A stretch of DNA of 64,000 nucleotides from Lagopus muta (GCF_023343835.1 NC_064436.1:55403883-55467882), one strand, 5' to 3'; positions 25,893-36,300 are shown, counted from the first letter of the stretch. The notes: generated by a model not told the origin, from the letters alone. A program made the numbers and translations.

Positions 25893-26068
25893 AGCCGCTC
25901 AGTGTTGCGGGGGATGTTCCTCGGGACGCCGCGCAGCGCCAGCCCGTGACAGTCCACCGTGCTCCCTGAGCAGGAGCACTGCGCCGGGCACGGCTGCGGC
26001 GCCGCCTCGCCCGACAGCATCAGCAGCAGCCCCAGGGCCAGGGGGAGCCTCCCCCAGGCGCACATCAT
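25893..26068 (-). CDS. SLIT2: SLIT2 exon 1 (coding part): signal peptide and LRR N-cap
   Basis: This exon encodes residues 1-58 and two bases of L59, ending CT|GTAAGT. The protein begins [20 protein letters not shown], a typical signal peptide with a Leu-rich core, probably cleaved near EAA|PQ. The LRR N-terminal cap follows: C27, C31, C33 and C40 in the C-x3-C-x-C-x6-C spacing expected to form two disulfides, then [18 protein letters not shown] leading into the first repeat. The start is chosen as the first in-frame ATG: it has A at -3 (ACGATGA) and gives a leader of the length usual in SLIT2. A second ATG follows immediately, so initiation at either M would give nearly the same protein. The frame remains open upstream without an ATG for at least 69 codons, but that part is Pro/Arg-rich and not SLIT-like. 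Confidence 0.96.
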
Positions 26069-26586
26069 CGTCGCCCGCTGCGCCCGGCCGGGGCCCGCTG
26101 GCCTCGGGCCCGGGGAGGCGCGGGGCGCACCGCCCTCCTCCTCCACCTCGCCGCGGGGAGCGCTCGGGCAACTTTCAGGGTGCGGAGAAAGCGAAGTCCT
26201 CTCTATCCGGAGCCGAGACGAGCAAACAAGCCCGGCAAAGTGCGGCGGGTGGCAGCGTTCCGCGGCTGAAGGCAACTTGGCGGGGAGGGGGCCGAGCAGG
26301 GCCCTCCCTCCGTAACCCGTCGGATGGCGGGGACGAGCGGCACTCGGCTCTCGGCTTCAGCGGCGCCGGCTCCTTCGTGTGTTCCTCTCCCGGCCGTGAC
26401 TCCCCCCCGGCTTCCTCCTGGCGCGGCGTCCGCTCCCACGCGTGTCCCCGCCGCGGGCCGCTCGCAGCCCCCGGGGGCGGCGGTGGGGCTGCACCGCACA
26501 CACACAGCCCTGCCGCGGGGCTCAGCAAATCATCCCCCACTGGCAGGCATTCATCAAACTGTCTCACGGAAGGAAGAGGGAGGGGA

Positions 26587-26638
<52 letters not shown>

Positions 26639-27378
26639 AGAAAATAGAAAAAAGAAAGTCAAACACACGAGATGATGTTGGGCTCGGGGTTCGGCTTTCC
26701 ACCCCCCGCGCCCCCTCCTGCTGGAAGCTCCCAAGCCAAGTTTCGCAGGAAAGGGCTGGTCCTAGAGGCCGATAATAATAAGCAGCTCGAGAAGTGATTC
26801 GTTGCCCTGCTGGAAGGGAGTTCATCCACCACCTCCTTCTCTGCGGTGACAGATCACAGCTATAGATCCTCCCGTGATCGTGGAGCGCAGTGAGCTGCGC
26901 GCCCGGCTCCGCTCCTCGCGGTCTCCCGGATACCGCCGCTGCGGCGGAGGGACCTGATGGGAGAGGTGGCGGCCGCTCAGTCCTTCCAGGTGAGGCCGGT
27001 TCGGCAGCTCCCGGGCTCGCCGCAGGAAAGGCAGCAACTTTCCTTCTTTCCCGGAGCCCGACGAGGCGCAACGCCTCAGGAAAGCTCCGCGCCCGCTCCG
27101 CCGCCGCACCTGAGCCGCCGGTGCCGAACAACAACCCGGCGGCGGCGCTCCTCCTGCAGCGGAGAGAAGCCGGAGAAGGAAGGCGACACGCCGGCTCCTT
27201 CACTCGCCCCCTTGAACAATAGGATGGCACCGCCGCCCGCAGGCTGGCTCTCCTCCCAGCAGCAAGGTGCCCACCGCCGCTGCCCGCGGAAAGTGCTCCG
27301 GGGAGCGGCCGTTAGCGCCGAACCGCCGCTCCGCTCCGCCTCGCCCGGCGCGGCGCCTCTCGCCCCGCTCCCACGGAG
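26069..27378 (-). other. SLIT2: Putative SLIT2 5' leader (non-coding part of exon 1)
   Basis: This is the stretch between a TATA-like core promoter and the SLIT2 start codon. If transcription starts about 25-30 nt downstream of that box, the leader would be about 1.3 kb; an internal start nearer the ATG is equally possible in a CpG island. It contains minus-strand upstream ATGs at 26825 and in the cluster at about 26530-26552, a T30-containing pyrimidine tract, and a potential acceptor (pyrimidine stretch then GAGACAG near 26558) that could end a leader intron. No experimental boundary is visible in the sequence. Confidence 0.4.
26592..26662 (-). repeat. Poly-T/pyrimidine tract inside the CpG island
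   Basis: On the plus strand A30 (26592-26621) is followed by A-rich sequence with scattered G to about 26662, so the SLIT2 sense strand has a roughly 70-base T-rich tract. It interrupts a very GC-rich island. There is no retroposon body or target-site duplication that I can see, which favours local expansion of a simple repeat. Confidence 0.92.
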
Positions 27379-27396
27379 CCGGGAGCGCCCCACGCG

Positions 27397-27442
27397 CCGC
27401 CCTATATAGGGGCGGTGGGGCCGCGCCTCCCCGGCCCCGCCC
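27397..27442 (-). promoter_or_regulatory. SLIT2: Candidate SLIT2 core promoter: GC box plus TATA-like box
   Basis: Read on the minus strand, a GC box GGGCGGGGC (27434-27442) is followed about 25 bp later by CCGCCCCTATATAGGGCGG (27397-27415), which contains a TATATA core. That order and spacing fit an Sp1-site/TATA promoter firing toward SLIT2, with a start expected near 27375. The TATA element is almost a perfect palindrome with GGGCGG-type motifs on both sides, so it could also drive a divergent plus-strand transcript. Motifs are seen directly; usage is inferred. Confidence 0.5.
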
Positions 27443-27515
27443 GCAGCGCCCCGCGCCGCGCTCACTGGCTGCGCTGCCGCCCGCCCCGGCCCGACCCGGC
27501 CCGGAGAGCCGGGAA

Positions 27516-27527
27516 GGGGGGGGGGGG
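27516..27527. repeat. G12 homopolymer
   Basis: A run of 12 G upstream of the presumed SLIT2 promoter, inside the CpG island. With neighbouring G runs on the same strand it could contribute to a G-quadruplex. Confidence 0.85.
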
Positions 27528-29602
27528 CCGGCGGCTACGCCAACAATGAATGAAAGTTGGGAGAGCGCGGAGGCGGTGCCGGGAGGGGCAGCACCCGTGA
27601 GAGCGTGGCGCTTCCCCCCGCCAGGAGTTCTGCGGGGACTTTCTCACGCGGCCTCCGGGTGTCAAACGGAGAGAGGGAGCGGGACTGGAGTTCGCCGCGG
27701 TGTCTGCGTGTGTTGTGCCTGGAGAGAGAGGGAGGGAGCGGGCTGAAGCGTCGCCTGCTGTACTTGTACACGTCTCCGGCTTCTCAACGAGGATCTCGTG
27801 TTTTGTTTCTCCCACTACCGAGAGAGGAAGAGGATTTTCTTGGTGTTTCCTTCAGTTACAGCTTTCATGTGAAGTACACCAGAATCTTCCATTAATTATT
27901 TTTGAAAATTAAATGAGCAAGTGTTATTCCATACATAAAAACATGTCGAGTAGCAGCATGAGCACTGCTCTTTACCATCCGCTTCCAAAAAAGTTGTATT
28001 GTGAATAAACACAACGTTCCTGTTAAATTCTGTTGTTTATTGTCATTGCACCTTCAACATTCCTAGGAAGATGTAAGTGCATCAGATTTCTAACTAAACT
28101 GGTTTTAATTTTCCTTCCTTGTGCATGCAGCTCCATGTGATTTACAACATGTCCTGAGACCTCAGCAATAGGTGAAAGTACTTTATCTTTCAGTCCCCAG
28201 CAGGGATGGATGATGAAGACTCTAGCAAGGTGTGTTGTGTAAATGCTCCAGGGAGTCTCTAGTTCCTTTCATATGGCTGTGTCCAGCTGAGGCTCTTCAT
28301 TCCTGGGGTCTCTGCTGCACAATCCCCACAAGAGGCTTTCCCGTTCCTGGTTATCAAGAAGACAAATTCTCTCTTTGGAAACGCTCTCCTAGATCCAGCT
28401 GCCTAGGTGGAAGCCAGTAAACTTATTCCTGACTTCTCTTGCTGTAGAACGTGAGCCAAAATGAAAATGTCTAGAATGTATGCATCTACTAAAAACACTG
28501 CTCTATTTTTTTGATCCATTTGTTCATGAAATGTGATTGTTGTGCAGCTTTCACATGCTGGACTCACTGAGATGCAGGGATGCTCTAGGTATAGCTGATG
28601 TGGAAAGAATTCAGTGACTGTAAAGGAAGATGTCAGCTTCTGTGTATGAATGCTTCCTACTCTTTTCTCCTGTTGATTGTTTTAGGTCTTTACAAGGGAT
28701 TTAGGAAGGATTTTGCAACTTTCTAGCAGGCAACAGGAAGGAAAAAAAATTAAAAATGTAATCTAAAATACTGCTTTCATGCCTGTACTAAAATCCTTTA
28801 TCTTACAACTCCAGGCAGAGAAAATACAGAGAACGCTAATGTAACCATTCAGTACTATTCATTATTTCTTTCAAGTACCAACAGCATAGCGAGTGTTGCC
28901 GAGGACAGAAGTAGAAGAAATAATAAACCATTTTTATACAGTGATTTTCTGAAAACCTGAGTCAATGTCTAAAGTATTAAATGTTTCCGAACTGCTCTGT
29001 GCATAGCAAATTCAAAATCTAGGCTGGTCTTAATTTAATATACTTTGTTTTCAAATAGGCATATACTAAAGTCCAAAGAAAATCAATTTTTATTCCTCTT
29101 TGGGGGGCTCATTGATTTCTACCATGCCTACCTTTGAAGCATACCTTTCATTCATTTAGATTGATTTTCCTGAACGACTCCCCTCCCAGCACATCACAAC
29201 TCTCCTTTTGTAATCCAAATTCTTTAACGGGAGAGCTCCCCAGTCCTTACTCTGTCTGAGGGTGAGGCCTCTAATCAGACCCAAGATAGCATTATTCCTG
29301 GAACACAAACCTGGCCTTCACAGAGAGCCCTGTGGCTTCCCCAGTTGCCTGCAGAAGGATCTTTCAAAGCCTACAAGGAAAATATTCCCACACAGGTGAA
29401 AGTTTGGAAAAAGTTGTAACAGGAAGATGTGAAGGAAAGCAATTACAGACATTCGTCAGTGGAAGAACAAAAGTTTTGCTGCAGCCATATCAGAAAACTC
29501 AGTCAGCAGCCTAAACAGACTTTTGTGTTCTCCAGGCTTTACTGTACAATATTCCACCTTTTGGAGGATTGTTATATGAGAGGGAGGAAGAGAGGAAGAT
29601 TT

Positions 29603-29629
29603 CCCCCCCCCCCAAAAAAAAAAAAAAAA
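29603..29629. repeat. C11A16 double homopolymer
   Basis: Eleven C are followed directly by sixteen A on the plus strand. No LINE or SINE is attached upstream, so it is probably a simple-sequence junction; such tracts are prone to sequencing error. Confidence 0.9.
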
Positions 29630-29727
29630 TTATGAATCCAGAGCATTAAAATACAAGAAGCTGCTATTCATGGCTGAGGTGGGTAGTGCTAAGGCTGAGC
29701 ACACAAACCTGAGTGAGCTTTACAAAA

Positions 29728-29765
29728 GAGCATCAACTGTGTGAGCATCAACTGTGTGAGCATCA
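29728..29765. repeat. 15-bp tandem repeat, about 2.5 copies
   Basis: The unit GAGCATCAACTGTGT occurs twice in perfect tandem, followed by a partial third copy (GAGCATCA). It is a local minisatellite-like duplication without coding context. Confidence 0.92.
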
Positions 29766-30579
29766 GTGTAGCTTAATGAGGACAATATGCCTGAAAGGCA
29801 GTGAAACACAACTCATGAATTTGTAAATAATGAAGGTCGGTAAGGTGAAAGAAGAATAACTAGCAGAGACATATCAAGAATAACCAGTATAAATTAATCT
29901 AGTTTCCTTCTTTGACAAATTAACTAACTTTGAGGGTAGGAGGAATGATAGATATTAGCAAGTTATTGCTACTGTGTACGTTAACATTCTTCTGAGCAAA
30001 CAGCTTAGATATAGTCAAAATCTAAAACTGCTAGAACGTGAACACTTACAGCCCTGTATTCAGTGTGTGGCTGATGGTCAGTCTGGGAGCATACAGACTC
30101 CTTTAAAAAGCTGTTAAAACTACTATGCCACTTAACCATTCCATCAATGGTTGAAAATTAAGTACAGCCATTAACAGATGATACCAGAATGGAAAGGAGG
30201 AATTTACAAGGCAGAAATACAGTTCTAACTTATTTAACTGGAAATAGCTCATGAATTTAGCTACCCTTAACAAAGACTGAGCACTCAAAAAATAAGATAA
30301 AATAGTAATAATATAAAAATTATAATAAGATTGCACTCAAAAAAAGAAATTCAAGTGCTTAAGTGCAAAATAACTGGCTGGGCAAGAGAAAGATATGAAT
30401 CACTGTAGCCTACTGAGGGACTCAGAAATTATTAGCACAACAACACGATGGTTTTGCTCAGAGAAAATGCTATTTAGTTGTTAGTTATCTTTTCTGATTG
30501 TTAGCCAGCCAAGTTTAAAACAGATCTGAAATACCTCCGAATTAAATGCATGCTCTTTTAATTTAATAGCATGCTCTTG

Positions 30580-30850
30580 CTGGGGGGAGGGGCACAAGAC
30601 CGTGCCTGTGTTTGTACAATTTCTCCAAGGGAGCTAGGGATCAAACTTCTTGACTTTGCTGAAACAACATCCATAATAAACATTGCAATTGGCAGTAAAT
30701 ATTTCCGAATTCTATCCTTAGTCTTATGCTGAGTGACCTGCGGCTTATCTGATATCAGAGGGACGCTATCAAATTTTTAAGGTTGCAGTTTTCACACATG
30801 TAGAATTTGTAGGTGCTCGTGGAGCCACAGAGCGTCTCAAAATGTTTTAT
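30580..30850. promoter_or_regulatory. Candidate conserved non-coding element upstream of SLIT2
   Basis: A non-repetitive block about 3.3 kb upstream of the presumed promoter, with balanced composition, no long ORF, and motif-like segments such as ACATTGCAATTGGCAG and CTTATCTGATATC (GATA-type core). It carries no transposon signature. Enhancer function is only a suggestion; alignment to other vertebrates would decide. Confidence 0.2.
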
Positions 30851-32454
30851 CACAAAGTATAATTGGAAAATTATTTTAAAATCTTCCTGGTTCTTATGAG
30901 TAGAAAACAAAAACTTTGAATTAATCCATTGTCACTGTATTGAAATACAGTGGATTTATATCCTTTCTCAAATAAGCAGCCCTTCAAGTACTCCATGCAA
31001 ATTTGTAGAATAGCAAGATTCTCATTAGAAGCTACCCCTTTATGAAAAATATTTACAATGTTTCCAGGGTAGTTGTAGAGATATCTAGTGAGGGAGGAAA
31101 TGGAAGTATCAGAGATGAGTGAGCAGCAATTGTTATATGATCCCGACGATTTTATTCAGGTACTTTGCTTCATTTATGCGTAGATTTCACATGGCAACAT
31201 GGGATTATTTCAAGACAGGTTAATTCTTGCTTATGCCTCCTAGTAGGTTAAGGAACAGTATGAAAGTCTCCAAGGCAGTAATAGACCTGTGACACTTCAT
31301 GTTCATTGATAAACCAATCTAATTTATGTTAAGGTGACGTCCAAAGAATAAACATTAGGAATACCATTACAGCAGTGAAGAAATAACAACAACAACAAAA
31401 GTTAAACAGGTCCAACATTGCAAATCCTTTCCCCAAGTTCTTATATAAAAGATAAAAAAATTATTTTCATTATTTACATGAAGATCTAATTGTTTTATAG
31501 ATGGTATTTAATATGAGGCATTTTCAGCTATCGGTAAATCCTCTGACTTGTGCTAGCAAAGTCTTTAACCCTTACCAATGACCTCTGAGGTGCTATCAAA
31601 TGCAGAAAATCTGATAGCTACTGCATGTTCAATATCCTATGACAAAGATTGTTGAACACTGTATATTACACATCTTCCATGGGATGGCACAATCATCTCA
31701 TGAAGCATAAAAACTTTAGCATTTCAACTAAAGAAAATCTTTTGTAATTTATGAGGTATTTGTATCCAACTATCCTAACTCCCAATTTAGTCTCCTTAGC
31801 CTCTTAGGAATTCATTACTAAAGACATCACTCATATCATCTAGACTGTCGTTTCACACGTGACAGAGCTAAAGCTGCTGTTACTGCATCCGGGCTGATAA
31901 TTCATGCTGAGCTAATCTTATCCACGTAGTGTAGAGAACCTAGTCTCCCACCACCAAATTTACCAGAAAAGCTCCAGCATTAAACAATCTTGCTTCTATT
32001 ATTTGCTAACAGAAGCCTAATTTTCGCAGCAGACATAGCCATGCTACTTCATTTGTTTCAGTGCTGATGTCTGGCCTTTAAACTAAATCGTTAAATTCTT
32101 TCCCTGGGGATTATTACTCTCATGTAGAATGAAGCAAAGGACATATCCCTTTTCAGAACCTTCGTTTTGTCAGGCTGAACTGAATCTGTGGATAAAATTG
32201 CAGTACTTCTTGAGATGAACTGTTGTCTATTCCATCAAAACCACTCACAACTTACTTTTGGCATCACGTAACTGAATTAGAACATTTATTCCTGACAAAA
32301 CAGGAATATGTGACAAACAGTTCTTCAAAACTTTTAATAATGAATTTACCAAGCCTTTCTCAGCACATCTTCAGGCTTTTGTAGAAACATGTATCAATGT
32401 AATTATAAAAGATCTGTCCAGTTTCAGCTTGTGACTGTTAATAAGTTGCACCTG

Positions 32455-32645
32455 GATGGAGTGATCAGTGGCTTCACAGTACAAGAAAGACATGGAGCTA
32501 CTGGTTCTAGTATATATTTCAGTTGGAATAATTGTACCCACTTGTCTTGCATAATGTGCACGGTACACTTCTGTATTTGCTTAAGGTTTTGCTGAGTATC
32601 TTGTGGGAGAAGAAGAGAAGGCTGACCTTGGGGAGGTTCTTGTTG
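32455..32645 (+). mobile_element. Possible fragmented CR1 LINE
   Basis: The sequence AGTACAAGAAAGACATGGAGCT (about 32478-32499) matches a hallmark of the CR1 reverse-transcriptase 3' part, encoding YKKDMELL. Further on, GAAGAAGAGAAGGCT (about 32609-32623) resembles the CR1 'gaagagaaggct' segment. The sequence between is unlike CR1, so the copy would be broken or interrupted. This is a short-motif match only. Confidence 0.42.
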
Positions 32646-33291
32646 AAGAAGATGCTTGCAAAATGTCTGATTCGAGAAAGATACTTTGAATGCTAATATC
32701 TCTCCAAATTTTCTGGCCATTTTAATGAAAGTAAAAGTTGTTATAACCTATTTTTGTCTAAGCGTACAAAAAATTTGCAGCATAGTTATTTTTATTTATC
32801 ACCCATAGGGTAGGATAATGTATTTCAGTTGTATCTCACGAAGATTGAAACATCATCAGTCCTAGAGAGAATGCTGTTAAATCTTTGTCATCCATTTATT
32901 GCTTAAAATTCAGCATGCAAGAGCATATTCTTTTTCCCTGAAAGAAAGTGTTTTCTCTCTGTAGAGATAACTTAAATGGCATTTTCTGGAGAAATAATTC
33001 CTAGCTATAAAAGTTGGTATGTATGTGTACCACTTATTCATAAATAAGTTTTGACTCATTTGGCCCAACCTTTGAAGAACAATGGTTTAACGTGAACATG
33101 AAATCTATTTCTCCTCATAATGTTGGTGACTCAGAGTTTTCACCAAAAATTTTTTCCCTCTCATCCTCTCACTGTATACCTGTATACATTGTGTATACCT
33201 GGCAGTTTGCTCTTGTGTATGAAATCACAGCACACACAAGCAATAGGAAAGACTGTACAGCAGAAGCAGTTCCACTAAAGAAAGGTTCTAG

Positions 33292-33307
33292 AAAAAAAAA
33301 AAAAAAA
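33292..33307. repeat. A16 homopolymer
   Basis: A run of 16 A between two copies of AGGTTCT (33283-33289 and 33308-33314). The flanking 7-bp direct repeat looks like a small duplication around the A tract. Confidence 0.85.
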
Positions 33308-36300
33308 GGTTCTCTACACAGAGCAAGAGGATGACCTGCAAATATTTATTTTAATCAAGTAGCATTAAGGGTGCATTCTGCCCTTTAACACTTCCATTCT
33401 GGATTATTGAACAGTTTGTACTCAAACAGAATGAAGCAGGCTTGAATGACCTGTAAAGGACAGGAAGATGCTCAAGAAGAGGGACTGCAAGCCTGGCATT
33501 TAGCAGTCCTGAACAAATTGAGAGTGTAGCAGAAAGGATCAATGTCTTTTGTTTCACCTTTACTATTCCATTATAGCTGCTGAATGAAGACAACAGAAGA
33601 TAAAAACTGCAGGAGGGGAGAAAAGCAGAAATATACATCTTTGTTTCCCCATTTAAAGGTTAAAAATTGTCATTTGAATTTCTGAATTATTACAGAATTT
33701 TTCACTACCCAAATCTACTTTGAACAGCCTATGTTAGGAGTATGGAGTAAAAGTTTCACTGCAAACCTTTCAAATAATACATACTGAAAGATATTTACTG
33801 AAAGATATGTACGTATCACATATTATCATTTTTCCACAGCTGTAGCTGAAGCTAATTTTAAGAAAACATGGGAGTATAAAGATGAAGAGAGACAAAGCAG
33901 TTTTTTCAGATGAACGGTTCTCTCACTAAAAAAGGCAGTTTATTTTCAGCCAATGATATTTCAGAATTCAAGAAGATTTTATGAGCAGAACCGATTAAAA
34001 TAAAAAAACCCCACTTTTTTTAGCTGAAATTTTTATAATGACATGCTCAAACCTAAATATTTTAATATATTAAGTTATCATTTGAAATGATGATTTGATG
34101 CTTGATATTTTTTTTTCTTAAATATAATCAAAATGCAAAATCCTAGTACTGCATCGATTTTTTGTGTGTGTGTGGAGTATCTTCCCTACTTTTGATAGCC
34201 ACTGAACTGGAAATGAATTAGTCACACAAATCAAGCCACCAGTTTACTGAGGCATGTATGCATAGAAGATTTGGATATGACCTGGAGTAAATATGAAAAG
34301 TAGGAAGATTTTACTGTGTTGATGCTGGGAGATTGTTGAAGTCCCGTAGGGATGAAGTCAGAAATGGATGACAAAGTAGAGTGTTACAAGAAAGATTATT
34401 AATACTGAGAGCTGTGTGATTCCAGTACAGGGTGCCAACAATACTGGGAAGAAACTGATATTCCTGAGTGCAATTGGCAGTAGATTTCATCAAACACTTT
34501 CTGAAAAATCAAGATGTGATTCTACTGGCTAAAGAAAATACTTTTATCAATATTTTTAAACTTAGATGAAGAGAAGCAAAACCATAAGATTATTCGGAGT
34601 TTCACAAACTCAGGAAAATAGTTTGTGGACTCAGTTGGTCTAGAACTCTGATTCCTTAAAGAAAGGAATCATTGAGAAGGGTTAAACATGCTGTAAGTAT
34701 CAACTTAATTTTGATCTGTTTTCTAAGGACTAAGAAAGAGCATAGATAATTCTTTCAGATCCAAATTCATGAATAAGCACCTAAAAAACCCATGAGATGA
34801 AAGCAGAGACTGAAAACTTTATTATAATTTATAATTGTTAAGTAAAAGCAAAATGTTTGTATCAATAAAAATAGAGAACAAAATGCTAGTGGGGCTCCAG
34901 TGAGAGTGAGGTGATACTAGATTTCCCCTAGATACACTTGAAAAAAGACTACATCATCTATGTTTGTGTGAGCTTGATCACAGAGAAAAGATTGATACAG
35001 ATATGAAGCTATACATTTAAGTACACATTAAAATTTAGTATATCAGAACCAGAATGATTATAGAACCACAGTCCACTGTGATGAAAACAAAGAAGGTAAG
35101 ATCAAATGATGTATTGGAAAAGGTCATTTGAAGAAATTCTCTTGCTCTTTGGCTGAACAGAAATATCAGATTATTTTTATATGTTAACTTACTTCCAAGC
35201 ATAACTTGAACATATACCTAAATAGTACTTAATCTTTCCCAGAATGGATTACAAATGGTTTTGTCAGTTTAGGATAGAAAAAGGAAGATTATTTAATCCA
35301 GTTGAAATCACAAATGTTGCAATTGTTGTGTTGTTATTTGGTTTTGTTTGTTTGTTTGTTTCTAGGTGAGAAGTGAGAACACAGGATTTTCTTTGATGTT
35401 TCAAAGTACTTCTATGACTGTACACAGGGAAACTTTTGTTGAAATTACAGAAATACTGATTTTTTTTCCACTGAAAGTACAGACAGATCTGATTCCTCTA
35501 ACATAGGATAATGTAGGATAACTTCCACTAGCACAATGGCCCTGATACTAAGCCAGGTTATTAATTCAGCTCTGAGTAAGAGACTTCTCTGCTGGCTAAT
35601 GTCTATAAAATCATAAATGTTGGGTATCTTTCTAATATGCGAACATAACTGCACGTAACGTACAAAACAGGAGTTTAACAGCTTGAAAAGGAATAGTTCA
35701 GGTTTCTTTTAATAAGTGTATAAAGGTCATACAGTCAAATGAAAACAACTACAGTTTAACCATAGAGTTAGTTTGAAAAAAATTTCCGTTGTCCATGGCA
35801 TCAGTGCAGCATATTTCTTTGCCTCATCAGAGAAATGTTTAGCTCTCTATTAAAACAGTGATTAGGAAGGCAAGGAACTTCACACCTGTATTTGAAATAT
35901 GCAGAAAGTTGTATGAAATAGAAGATATCTCTTATGGTATACAAACAGCAAATTAAACAATTCAAAGTGTTTTCCTAATAGCATCTTTAACAATTTCTGT
36001 TAATACTGACTTTCCCAGAATCAGTCTTTAACCATCTACCAAACAAATAATCCCTTTGACTAGGATTTAGATTATTAGAAGACAGACTAGAAAAAACAAT
36101 TTTCAGACTGCTAAGATTTCTGGATTGCTTCACCCTGGAAAGTCCATTTTATCACTTTTCTCACTGTCATTTTGCAACCTCAGTTAAACAAAATAATTTC
36201 TGTAAGCTAATAAATGCTGAATTTATATGGCAGTCTTCTCCTTGATCCTCTTCTCATTGCTGTAGCCGCTGGTCCTGCACAGGCCTGCTGAGTTGTTGTG

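Larger units (their letters stand above)
1..27378 (-). other. SLIT2: SLIT2 gene, 5' portion (promoter-proximal exons 1-4)
   Basis: This is the span of the partial SLIT2 gene, transcribed from high to low coordinates. SLIT2 is a large secreted glycoprotein of four LRR domains, EGF repeats and a laminin-G-like domain; it binds ROBO receptors and repels growing axons and migrating cells. Only the first 131 residues (signal peptide, LRR N-cap and the first three repeats of LRR domain 1) fall in the window. Four exons are visible with perfect GT/AG borders, and every intron interrupts a leucine codon after its second base. Introns 1, 2 and 3 measure 1505, 1061 and 14965 bp; intron 4 runs off the window. 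The upstream limit is an estimate from a TATA-like box and is not a mapped start site. SLIT2 is preferred to SLIT1 or SLIT3 because the N-cap reads [18 protein letters not shown], which is SLIT2-like, whereas SLIT3 differs here. Confidence 0.93.
25610..27750. promoter_or_regulatory. SLIT2: CpG island of the SLIT2 promoter and first exon
   Basis: Over about 2.1 kb the sequence changes from AT-rich to strongly GC-rich with dense CpG dinucleotides, covering the end of intron 1, exon 1, the presumed leader and the core promoter. It is broken only by the A-rich insertion-like tract at 26592-26662 and an AT-richer patch near 26770-26830. CpG-island promoters are the norm for developmental genes, and the human SLIT2 promoter is also a CpG island subject to methylation in tumours. 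The overlapping long ORFs on both strands are a by-product of GC richness. Confidence 0.9.

Noticed and set aside
25893..26068. SLIT3 or SLIT1 instead of SLIT2
   Set aside because: The N-cap and first repeats ([39 protein letters not shown]) agree with SLIT2. SLIT3 has a different N-cap and a DRNNITRITKMDF-type first repeat.
25889..26275. SLIT2 exon-1 frame taken from 26275
   Set aside because: The codon there is TTG, and the sequence before MMCAW is not SLIT-like. The signal peptide requires the start at 26068 (or the adjacent ATG at 26065).
25603..26775. 390-codon plus-strand ORF across the CpG island
   Set aside because: It lies antisense to SLIT2 exon 1, is Pro/Ala/Gly/Arg/Ser-rich with a poly-Lys run from the A30 tract, has no domain, and is expected by chance in GC-rich DNA with few stop codons.
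26175..27230. 351-codon minus-strand reading frame upstream of SLIT2
   Set aside because: It opens at a GTG; its first ATG is at 26825. Composition is low-complexity (poly-Phe from the T tract) and no domain is visible. I keep it only as a possible upstream ORF, not as a gene.
27557..27895. Plus-strand ORF starting upstream of the SLIT2 promoter as a divergent protein gene
   Set aside because: It has no recognisable domain and lies in GC-rich promoter sequence. A divergent non-coding transcript is possible but cannot be shown from sequence.
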